Shown here piece after piece: positions 1 through 5,055 of a stretch of DNA of 5,132 nucleotides (position 1 is its first letter; every line of letters begins with the position of its first letter). Origin of the DNA: Candidatus Eiseniibacteriota bacterium (GTDB taxonomy: Bacteria; Eisenbacteria; RBG-16-71-46; JAFGJU01). The stretch is from positions 1 to 5,132 of the forward strand of contig JAFGJU010000177.1 of the NCBI GenBank assembly GCA_016928935.1, given 5' to 3'. The translations under genes and the position numbers were made by a program. Below the pieces are notes generated by a model. It was not told the origin of the DNA. It ran no database searches and was given only the letters and a program-made list of their open reading frames with translations.

Positions 1-140
1 GCCGGCCGGGGTGGCGGCCCTCGCCATGCCGTCGGCCTCGGGTGAACCCACGGCGGTGGACTCGGGCCGAGCGATGCCGCCGGCCTCGGGTGAAGCCAGT
101 CGCCAAGGTCGCGGGCCGAGCCACGCCCCGGCCTCCCAGT
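1..140. repeat. Degenerate 48-49 bp GC-rich tandem repeat, about 3 copies
   Basis: Bases 26-50 and 74-98 match at 23 of 25 positions (core CGGCCTCGGGTGAA) with a 48-bp offset. The word GGGCCGAGC at 64-72 recurs at 113-121, and GGCCTC at 82-87 recurs at 130-135, giving a weaker third copy. The array is cut by the left edge, so its true extent is unknown. A period of 48 bp would be 16 codons, and several frames on both strands stay open here because of the high GC. One + frame is open from base 2 to a TGA at 173-175, so this could be the repetitive C-terminus of an upstream gene. I cannot decide between coding and intergenic repeat. Confidence 0.6.
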
Positions 141-171
141 ATCACAATCTGCACGGGAATAAGATATTTCG

Positions 172-200
172 TTGACTTTTCGAGTTTTGTCTCGTATACT
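172..200 (+). promoter_or_regulatory. Sigma-70-type promoter for the two-gene operon
   Basis: TTGACT at 172-177 (-35) is followed by exactly 17 bp and TATACT at 195-200 (-10). Each box has 5 of 6 consensus matches and the spacing is optimal. The site sits in a short AT-richer stretch between GC-rich flanks, as promoters often do. Transcription would start near 207. It is the only strong housekeeping promoter seen ahead of the genes at 390 and 789, so it probably drives both. The regulator would then be made constitutively and controlled through its ligand or its leader. Confidence 0.75.
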
Positions 201-206
201 CCTTAT

Positions 207-389
207 GGAGCGTGGAGTAGGCACGCTGTCTCGCGCAGGGTGCTACGTTTCCGCGCTTCGCGCAACTCTCGCTGCGGCATCTGTGTATTCCGGGGATGTG
301 GGTTGGGTATTTTTGGTGCACTGAGCCCGCGGTTCACCTAAGGTGCGTTCTCCCCAAGGGAGAAGTCGGCACCAAGGAGCTGGTGAGAC
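207..389 (+). promoter_or_regulatory. Structured 5' leader of the operon
   Basis: This stretch of about 180 nt between promoter and first start codon holds several inverted repeats. AGCGTG 209-214 pairs with CACGCT 222-227, right at the expected transcript start. GCGC 253-256 pairs with GCGC 260-263. A strong hairpin has TTCTCCC 348-354 with GGGAGAA 358-364, extended by GGTGC 342-346 with GCACC 369-373. The last arm ends one base before the Shine-Dalgarno site. GGTGC 342-346 can instead pair with CACC 335-338, which can in turn pair with GGTG 315-318, so exclusive folds are possible. I do not recognise a known riboswitch class. Confidence 0.45.
374..379 (+). promoter_or_regulatory. Ribosome binding site AAGGAG
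   Basis: AAGGAG lies 10 nt before the ATG at 390 and fixes that start for the small exported protein. It directly abuts the 3' arm of the leader hairpin. CTCC at 350-353 in that hairpin could alternatively pair with GGAG 376-379. Confidence 0.7.
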
Positions 390-737
390 ATGATTCATCG
401 CAGGACGGTTCCGGCGATCATCGTGCTCTTCAGTCTGGCCTTCGTCTTTCTCTCCGTGAACGACTCATTTGCTGGTGTCTTCGCGGAGAAACGCTTCGAC
501 TACGCCAGGGAAGAGGGAGTCGCCTCAAGCCGTTCAGATGGGTCAGTCCTTCCTACCAATGGAGACCCCGACGAGCCTTCCACGTGGAAGCGCAACACCA
601 CCGGTGAAGGATTCATTCCGTTCGGTGGCGATTGCTGGAGAGGACGATTCGGCGAGCGGTTCTGGTTTGAAAGCCGCCGTGACTTCGTGCGCTTCGTGTG
701 GATGTATCTGAGGAGTGGTGCGGTAGGAGTGTTCTGA
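390..737 (+). CDS. Small secreted protein, possible signal precursor, 115 aa
   Basis: I do not recognise a family. The N-terminus is a classic Sec signal peptide: basic MIHRR, a hydrophobic core at residues 9-23 (AIIVLFSLAFVFLSV), and a polar region ending S26-F27-A28 that fits signal peptidase I cleavage before G29. The mature part would be about 87 aa. It begins charged (residues 31-43), has an acidic Pro/Asp turn motif NGDPDEPS at 57-64, and ends in a Trp/Phe/Arg-rich segment (residues 83-108, with one Cys at 82). No transmembrane segment follows the signal. The start is supported by AAGGAG 10 nt upstream and by the promoter and leader. The next gene follows after 51 bp on the same strand with no terminator between, so they are probably co-transcribed. 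Pairing with a TPR-type regulator invites the inference that this protein, or a peptide cut from it, is the regulator's ligand. A small secreted or periplasmic effector is equally possible. The long antisense frame over its 3' half is a shadow of the regulator gene. Confidence 0.7.
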   Translation: MIHRRTVPAIIVLFSLAFVFLSVNDSFAGVFAEKRFDYAREEGVASSRSDGSVLPTNGDPDEPSTWKRNTTGEGFIPFGGDCWRGRFGERFWFESRRDFVRFVWMYLRSGAVGVF

Positions 738-774
738 TCTCAGTCCTTTTAGTTCGGTGAGCGTTTCTTCATTC

Positions 775-779
775 GGAGG
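775..779 (+). promoter_or_regulatory. Ribosome binding site GGAGG
   Basis: GGAGG with 9 nt spacing to the ATG at 789 fixes the start of the large regulator. The 51-bp gap after the previous stop contains no promoter that I can see. Confidence 0.75.
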
Positions 780-788
780 CCCATTCAG

Positions 789-3700
789 ATGGAAGACGGC
801 TCCCGCAGTAATAAGGACTTGAGTCCTGACAGACTGCGACCGATTCTCGCCTGGGAGAAGGACGAGGAAATCGGTGATATACACTTCAACTCCTCGAACT
901 TCACCGGAGCCCTGGATTATTACGCCAGAGCCCGGAAGTCGGCCGCCGAACATTCCCGCAGCGTCAAAGCCGCTTACCTCGACCTGAAGCTGGCCTCCTG
1001 CCACAAAGAGAAGGGCGAGTACTCTCGGGCGATAGAATCCGCCCGCTCCGCAAAAGACATATTCCATACGGCAAGAGAGCCCGTGGGCCTCGGCAAGGCC
1101 TGTTGCTTCGAGGGAATACTCCACGCCGAGGCCGGAGACTACAGGAAGGGCAGGCGTCTCTGCGAGGTCGGACACAGACTCCTCAAGGGCACCGGCGAGT
1201 TCCTGGAGCTGGGCAAGGTCCAGAACTGGCTGGGCGTCATCCACATGCGTTTGGGCAATCTGGCCAAAGCGAAGGAGTCCTTCGAGGACGCCCTGTTCGC
1301 ATTCCGCAGTATTCAGAACGAAGAGAAAATATCGCAGGTCCTGAACAACCTCGGCCTCGTCCACAAGAACCGCTCGGAGTGGCGCGAGGCGGCCGGCTTC
1401 TTTGAGAAGGCTCTCGGCATAAGCGAGAGACTGGGCCATCTGGACCGCGCGGCCACATTCTCGCTCAACCTCGGCATTGTCCACTTCCGGTTGGGTGAAT
1501 GGGACCTGGCCGAAAGGCACCTCACCAGGGCGCTGCAGATCCGCACGCAGACCGGCAACAAAGCCGGCGCCGTGCGCGACAAGCTGGCCCTGGCGAACAT
1601 AAGCCTGCGCAGAAGAGAGTGGACGAAGGCGGAGTCGGCCTATCGCGATGTCTTGCTGGCGAGCCGCTCTCTCGGCTACAGGCGTGAAGAGGCGCTGGCG
1701 CTGGAGTTCATGGGTGAGCTGCAGTCGACGAGGGGCGACGCCGACGCCGCGCTGAAGCTCTTGAACGAGGCGGCGGCTCTTGCGGCCGAGCTGGCGCCGG
1801 CCGGCGACGTGGCCATGGAAATCGAAAGACGCAAGGGTGAAGTGTGGCTGGCGCTCGGGAGGCTCGAAGAGGCTGAAGCAGCGGCGGCGAAGGCGGTTGA
1901 GATTGCCCGCCTCCTTGGCGACCGCTGCGAGGAGGCGCTGGCTCAGAGGACCCTGGGACTCGTACAGCTCAACAGAGACGAATGGGAGAAGGGCTGGCAG
2001 ACCATAGAGTCCGTCCTCTCCACTCTCACCAGCATAGGTGAGAGGTTCGAGATAGCGCGAACGCAGTTGCTAGCAGGCAGAACCATCGCTTCCGGAATGC
2101 AGTCCGGCCGAGGCAGCTCCGAGTTTGCGGAGAAGGCCGTGTCGGTCCTGAGGCAGTCGATGGGCATATTCCTGAGCTTCGAGGTCAAGGGCTGGGCCGC
2201 GCTCGCGACTGCCGAGCTGGCCCGGCTCTATCTAACCAGGGGAGTGCCGGACGAATCCCTCGGTTACATCGACGAGGCCGAGCGACTGCTCAAGGACGTG
2301 GACGAGCCGGAGATATCCGCTGCCCTGGCGCGAGTGAGAAGGACCCTCGAAGAGGCCTTCGTCAGCTCGACGCTCTCTTCGTCGGGAGAGTTCAAGATCC
2401 TGGAAGAACTGGGGAAGCTGCTGGGCGGGAGCGAGGACCCGGAGAAGACGCTCGACGAGCTGATGCAGCTCATACTCGCGCGTTCCGACGCCGACAGGGG
2501 TCTCATAGCGTTCGTGGCCCCCGGCATGAGACCTCGCATCTGGGCCGAACAGAAGTTCTCGGCCAGGGAGGCGCTGGAAGTCGTGGCCGCTCTGACCGAG
2601 GCCTTCCGGGTGGACGGGCTTACCTCTCCGTTGGTCGTCACGAGCGTGCACTCGGACAGCGTGTTATCGAGGCTGCCCATCCTGGGGCGCGTTCAGAGCT
2701 TCGTGCTCGTGCCTCTCAGCCTGCCCTCGGGGCTCAAGGGAGTGGTCTACGCGGACCGGTTGGACGGCAACAAGCTGGGTGCCTTCAAGCAGCGCGAGTT
2801 GAACCTGCTTGCCGTGATGTCGGGTATCGCCACGCTGGCCGCGGTGGAGGCGGAGAGGGCGGTGCAGAGGAGAGAGAAAGCAGCGTCGCGCAAGAAAGCG
2901 GAGCTCGCATGCTCGTTCGAGGGGCTTGTCACAGAGAACAAGGATATGCTCGAGATACTGAGCCTCGTCCAGAAGGTCGGGGCCAGCTCAGCCACGATAC
3001 TCATTCAAGGGGAGACCGGGACGGGTAAGACGCTCGTAGCGGAGGGCATTCATAACTGCAGCCTGAGGAGCCAAAAGCCCTTCGTGCCGATATCCTGCTC
3101 CAGCATCCCTGAGTCCCTGCTTGAAAGTGAGCTGTTCGGCCACGTGCAGGGCGCCTTCACGGGCGCGATTAGAGACAAGAGGGGGCTTTTCGAAGAAGCC
3201 GAGGGCGGCACGGTGTTCCTGGACGAGGTCGCCAAGACGACTAAGAGCGTACAGGCCAAACTGCTTCACTTCCTGGACAAGAAGGAAATCCGCGCGGTCG
3301 GCTCCACCAAGTGGAAGAAGGTGGACGCCCGCATCATCTGCGCCACCAACGTGGACTTGAAGTCGCTGATGAAACGGGAAGGATTCCTCGAGGACCTCTA
3401 CTACCGCCTGAGCGACATCACGATTACCGTGCCTCCGCTCCGACAGAGGAGGGACGACATCCCGCTTCTGGTGGAGCATTTTGTGAGGGATCTGGACGGC
3501 GACAACGGAATCCCGGCCAGGGTGGTGTCGAAGTCGGCCATGCAGCTCCTGATGGACTACGATTGGCCGGGAAACGTGAGAGAGCTCGAGAAGACGGTGA
3601 AGAGAATGATAGTGCTTGCCGGGCAGAGCCGCGAGCTGACGGCTGACCTGCTGCCGCCGGAGCTGAGGGAGCACGGTCCCGCGATGAGCGAAGGCACTTC

Positions 3701-3860
3701 GCTCAAGTCCGAAGTCGAGAGGACCGAGCGCAGAGTCATATCCGAAGCTCTGGACAAGTTGTCCTGGAACAAGGCAAGGGCCGCGAAGCTCCTCGGCATC
3801 AGCTATCCCACGTTGCTGAAGAAAGTCACCGAGCTCCGCCTTGACCGCAGGCTGCATTGA
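789..3860 (+). CDS. TPR-GAF sigma-54-dependent transcriptional activator, 1023 aa
   Basis: This is a cytoplasmic bacterial enhancer-binding protein that uses ATP to open promoters held by sigma-54 RNA polymerase. Residues about 20-515 form roughly 11 TPR units, each with a helix pair of the type NNLGLVHKNRSEWREAAGFFEKAL spread over the array (for example around 150-290). Residues about 534-690 look like a GAF domain, followed by a charged linker. The AAA+ domain runs about 710-945. It has Walker A GETGTGKT (741-748), the sigma-54 contact loop GAFTGA (788-793), Walker B GGTVFLDE (806-813), sensor I ATN (852-854), an arginine in DLYYRL (R873) and sensor II WPGNVREL (926-933). The C-terminus (about 983-1023) is a Fis-type helix-turn-helix with AAKLLGIS. 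No receiver, PAS or kinase domain is present, so it is not a plain two-component regulator. TPR arrays usually bind peptides or proteins, and GAF a small ligand. One departure from the family is FLEDLYYRL, where most members have an arginine after the F. The most likely targets are the sigma-54 promoters seen downstream. Family assignment is secure; the signal sensed is unknown. Confidence 0.96.
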   Translation: MEDGSRSNKDLSPDRLRPILAWEKDEEIGDIHFNSSNFTGALDYYARARKSAAEHSRSVKAAYLDLKLASCHKEKGEYSRAIESARSAKDIFHTAREPVGLGKACCFEGILHAEAGDYRKGRRLCEVGHRLLKGTGEFLELGKVQNWLGVIHMRLGNLAKAKESFEDALFAFRSIQNEEKISQVLNNLGLVHKNRSEWREAAGFFEKALGISERLGHLDRAATFSLNLGIVHFRLGEWDLAERHLTRALQIRTQTGNKAGAVRDKLALANISLRRREWTKAESAYRDVLLASRSLGYRREEALALEFMGELQSTRGDADAALKLLNEAAALAAELAPAGDVAMEIERRKGEVWLALGRLEEAEAAAAKAVEIARLLGDRCEEALAQRTLGLVQLNRDEWEKGWQTIESVLSTLTSIGERFEIARTQLLAGRTIASGMQSGRGSSEFAEKAVSVLRQSMGIFLSFEVKGWAALATAELARLYLTRGVPDESLGYIDEAERLLKDVDEPEISAALARVRRTLEEAFVSSTLSSSGEFKILEELGKLLGGSEDPEKTLDELMQLILARSDADRGLIAFVAPGMRPRIWAEQKFSAREALEVVAALTEAFRVDGLTSPLVVTSVHSDSVLSRLPILGRVQSFVLVPLSLPSGLKGVVYADRLDGNKLGAFKQRELNLLAVMSGIATLAAVEAERAVQRREKAASRKKAELACSFEGLVTENKDMLEILSLVQKVGASSATILIQGETGTGKTLVAEGIHNCSLRSQKPFVPISCSSIPESLLESELFGHVQGAFTGAIRDKRGLFEEAEGGTVFLDEVAKTTKSVQAKLLHFLDKKEIRAVGSTKWKKVDARIICATNVDLKSLMKREGFLEDLYYRLSDITITVPPLRQRRDDIPLLVEHFVRDLDGDNGIPARVVSKSAMQLLMDYDWPGNVRELEKTVKRMIVLAGQSRELTADLLPPELREHGPAMSEGTSLKSEVERTERRVISEALDKLSWNKARAAKLLGISYPTLLKKVTELRLDRRLH

Positions 3861-3863
3861 CCG

Positions 3864-3989
3864 CGCATCATTCCAATCCCGCGTGATGTTGGTCCCCCAT
3901 CGTTCTAACCCCGCATCAATTCAACCTGGCTTCAGTTCAGCCCCGCACCAGTTAACCCCGCATCATTTGAACCTCGCATCATTTTGTTT
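3864..3989. repeat. Degenerate 16-bp tandem repeat array, about 8 units
   Basis: Starting four bases after the regulator's stop, eight units of 15-16 bp follow head to tail, with consensus near CCGCATCATTTCAACC. The best units are 3864-3879, 3911-3926, 3943-3957, 3958-3973 and 3974-3989. Units at 3896-3910 and 3927-3942 are more diverged. The unit at 3880-3895 contains TGATG and can pair with CATCA of the first unit. A 16-bp period is not a multiple of three and so argues against coding. Without spacers of constant unrelated sequence it is not CRISPR. The function is unknown: it could be a protein-binding array, an old slippage array, or a 3' UTR element. Confidence 0.7.
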
Positions 3990-4018
3990 GCGTATCTTGC
4001 CAATCGCGCTTATCTCAA

Positions 4019-4088
4019 TGCCGGATCGCTCCCAGCCCGCCGGTAATTCTCGCCGCGCATTGGTTTTCTCATTACGGGTGCGCGGCGA
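4019..4088 (+). other. Two adjacent hairpins in the non-coding region
   Basis: TCGCCGCGCA at 4050-4059 is a perfect 10-bp inverted repeat with TGCGCGGCGA at 4079-4088, with a 19-nt loop whose first pair could be a U-G wobble. Just before it, TGCCGG 4019-4024 pairs with CCGGTA 4040-4045, including one G-U pair if read on the + strand. There is no T-run after either, so they are not simple terminators. They may be protein-binding dyads or parts of an RNA fold. Confidence 0.45.
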
Positions 4089-4121
4089 TACTAAACTAAC
4101 TTTACCCGGCACCCAAAGTGG

Positions 4122-4203
4122 CATGAAGAAATTTGATAGTGTTAATCGATTGTAACTTAATGTGATAGCAGGAGTCTGTGTCTGACTATCAAGTTTCTTT
4201 ATG
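4122..4203 (+). other. Long 19-bp stem with a 44-nt loop
   Basis: Bases 4122-4140 (CATGAAGAAATTTGATAGT) and 4185-4203 are inverted copies at 17 of 19 positions. Both differences (G4125 with T4200, T4132 with G4193) become G-U pairs in a + strand RNA, whereas on the - strand they would be A-C mismatches. This favours a + strand RNA hairpin over a DNA-level palindrome. No flanking target duplication is visible, so a miniature transposable element is not supported. A 19-bp arm this well matched is unlikely by chance in a 1-kb region. Confidence 0.6.
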
Positions 4204-4315
4204 GTTGGCTTGGCGGCGACCTCTGCCATAATTCCCGTCGACAGCGTCATATTTTCTAACGTGTTGCAAGAGAGAGTATTACACGCCAGCAATTTGCGAG
4301 CGCGAGAAATCGATC

Positions 4316-4334
4316 TTGGCACAGTCAGTGCTTT
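4316..4334 (+). promoter_or_regulatory. Sigma-54-like promoter (-24/-12), imperfect
   Basis: The sequence TTGGCAC at 4316-4322, then GTGCTT at 4328-4333, places GG (4318-4319) and GC (4330-4331) exactly 10 nt apart. It matches 10 of 12 fixed positions of the TGGCACG-N4-TTGCW consensus. The start would fall near 4343, one base before the first stem of the self-complementary stretch described below. No protein start follows closely, so if active it would make an untranslated RNA. Confidence 0.4.
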
Positions 4335-4342
4335 AGCATAGC

Positions 4343-4644
4343 GCGGGGCTTCCGAAAGTGCGACCTGGGTTGGTCGGTGTAGCCAGCGGAAACTGTAGAT
4401 TTGAGCCCCGGCCTCAAAAGATGACAGTGTGAAGCGTGGCCGCCGGCTAACCCGGGCCACCCTTAACCAGGGTGTTTGGAAAGCCAATCGATCTGCCGAA
4501 AATACCCGTTGCTCAAAGTCGGCACAGTATGCCGTGCAACGGACCAGATAATGGGAAGCGGCTCCCTTCTATAAGCAAGTGACCTCGTTCAAATGCCTGC
4601 TGGTGATTGCTTCCACATACGGCCGCTTCCCATCTTCTTTTTTT
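4343..4644 (+). ncRNA. Candidate structured non-coding RNA, about 300 nt
   Basis: No known RNA family is recognised. The case rests on nested inverted repeats in order. CGGGGCT 4344-4350 pairs with AGCCCCG 4404-4410, enclosing TCCG 4351-4354 with CGGA 4387-4390 and the hairpin CGACC 4361-4365 with GGTCG 4372-4376. Next come GTGGCC 4436-4441 with GGCCAC 4455-4460, or alternatively CACCCT 4458-4463 with AGGGTG 4469-4474. CCGTTGC 4506-4512 pairs with GCAACGG 4536-4542, enclosing CGGCA with TGCCG. Last is a 12-bp stem 4551-4562 with 4622-4633 followed by T7. It would start at a sigma-54-like promoter and end at a terminator-like stem. The frames here have no good start and no Shine-Dalgarno site. 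GC-rich DNA gives short stems by chance, so the 7-bp and 12-bp stems carry most of the weight. It could also be remnant DNA of an old mobile element. Confidence 0.35.
4551..4644 (+). terminator. Terminator-like 12-bp stem followed by T7
   Basis: ATGGGAAGCGGC at 4551-4562 is a perfect inverted repeat of GCCGCTTCCCAT at 4622-4633, with U4563-G4621 adding a wobble pair. Inside, AAGCAA 4573-4578 pairs with TTGCTT 4607-4612. TTTTTTT at 4638-4644 follows five bases after the stem (CTTC lies between). The orientation fits termination of + strand transcripts. The 59-nt loop is much longer than in a textbook intrinsic terminator, so this may rather be the 3' domain of a structured RNA. Confidence 0.45.
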
Positions 4645-4709
4645 CCCCCTGCATCGGACTCTCCCGCTGTGTCTTTCCGCAATTAGAGGTTGATGACTCT
4701 CGTCGCGGT

Positions 4710-4819
4710 GATTCGCTAACGCAATCCGTTTACGGCCGGCTACACCTTCGGAGAGAACGTCGGGCGGAAGCTGTACCTGGAGACTCGCCAGCCCAATCCG
4801 TTTACTGCCGGCTACACCT
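4710..4819. repeat. Direct repeat of 38 bp, 72-bp period
   Basis: Bases 4710-4747 and 4782-4819 match at 33 of 38 positions. The inner 26 bp (4722-4747 and 4794-4819) differ at one base only: CAATCCGTTTAC, then G or T, then GCCGGCTACACCT. A 72-bp offset is close to seven helical turns, so both copies face the same side of the DNA. They lie about 200-300 bp upstream of the strong sigma-54 promoter at 5022, a usual distance for enhancer sites. In one + frame each copy reads NPFTAGYT, with a stop (TAA 4717-4719) directly upstream and a TGA at 4822-4824, so a decayed coding remnant is an alternative. Confidence 0.6.
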
Positions 4820-4827
4820 GTTGACGC

Positions 4828-4846
4828 GCGGCAATTGTCGTGCCGC
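4828..4846 (-). promoter_or_regulatory. Dyad that also reads as a minus-strand sigma-54 promoter
   Basis: GCGGCA 4828-4833 and TGCCGC 4841-4846 form a perfect 6-bp inverted repeat with 7-bp spacer, about 190 bp upstream of the 5022 promoter, suitable for an activator binding site. Read on the - strand the same bases give GGCACG, then ACAA, then TTGC, which matches the sigma-54 core at all ten fixed positions from GG to GC; only the outer T and W differ. A start would lie near 4819 heading left, into the direct repeats. No convincing - strand gene follows, so the binding-site reading may be the right one. Confidence 0.35.
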
Positions 4847-4880
4847 CTGAACCTGCCCGGATGGGCCGACCGAGCCCGTT

Positions 4881-4908
4881 CCGGCGGCAAATCAGTCTGC
4901 ACCGCCGG
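4881..4908. repeat. Inverted repeat CCGGCGG / CCGCCGG
   Basis: CCGGCGG at 4881-4887 and CCGCCGG at 4902-4908 are perfect 7-bp arms around a 14-bp spacer, about 120-140 bp upstream of the 5022 promoter. This is a usual enhancer position for sigma-54 activators. The surrounding DNA is so GC-rich that chance is a serious alternative. Confidence 0.3.
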
Positions 4909-5021
4909 GCCGCCCCGGCGCCCGTCCCCAGACCGTAACGTATTGCTGTCGAGCGCGTTGACCGCCGCCGGCACTCGTCCCGCGGCAGGGTGCAGTCGGT
5001 GCGGGGAGCCGGGCGCTCTCA

Positions 5022-5038
5022 TGGCACGCGGGTTGCTA
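5022..5038 (+). promoter_or_regulatory. Consensus sigma-54 promoter (-24/-12)
   Basis: TGGCACG at 5022-5028, four bases, then TTGCT at 5033-5037 matches the sigma-54 consensus at every fixed position, with GG (5023-5024) and GC (5035-5036) 10 nt apart. The start would fall near 5048, just before the GGAGG at 5051, leaving a very short leader before the ATG at 5064. This is the best candidate target for the sigma-54 activator encoded at 789-3860. Confidence 0.85.
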
Positions 5039-5050
5039 CGCCTTGCCTGC

Positions 5051-5055
5051 GGAGG
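5051..5055 (+). promoter_or_regulatory. Ribosome binding site GGAGG
   Basis: GGAGGTG at 5051-5057 lies 8 nt (from GGAGG) before the ATG at 5064. Together with the adjacent sigma-54 promoter it fixes the start of the truncated gene. Confidence 0.75.

Noticed and set aside
2..175. Open + frame entering from the left edge, possibly the end of an upstream gene
   Set aside because: The stop at 173-175 overlaps the -35 box and the frame is low-complexity Ala/Gly/Ser/Pro. Other frames on both strands are equally open, so it cannot be called as a gene.
543..1520. 325-aa open frame on the - strand
   Set aside because: It is antisense to the TPR part of the regulator and the end of the small gene. 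It has no recognisable domain, and GC-rich codon bias readily keeps antisense frames open.
2988..3857. 289-aa open frame on the - strand
   Set aside because: It lies wholly antisense to the AAA+ and HTH coding part, which has unmistakable motifs on the + strand.
3864..3989. CRISPR array
   Set aside because: The repeats are 15-16 bp and directly adjacent with no unique spacers, and no cas gene is present.
4110..4142. Sigma-54 promoter at GTGGCATG
   Set aside because: The GG is present but there is no GC ten bases downstream (TT instead), so the -12 element is missing.
3841..4155. 104-aa open frame on the + strand overlapping the regulator's end
   Set aside because: It begins inside the regulator without a ribosome site and is translated from the 16-bp repeat array, whose period is not a codon multiple.
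3963..4487. 174-aa open frame on the - strand in the non-coding island
   Set aside because: It starts with TTG, has no Shine-Dalgarno site, has a composition unlike a folded protein, and runs through the hairpins and a sigma-54-like site. I could not place it in any family. Conservation in relatives would reopen the case.
4122..4633. Miniature inverted-repeat transposable elements (two stem-bounded stretches of 82-83 bp at 4122-4203 and 4551-4633)
   Set aside because: The two have similar lengths but unrelated arm sequences and no flanking target-site duplications.
4593..4850. 85-aa open frame on the + strand
   Set aside because: It begins inside the loop of the terminator-like stem, runs through its T7 tract and the direct repeats, and has no ribosome site.
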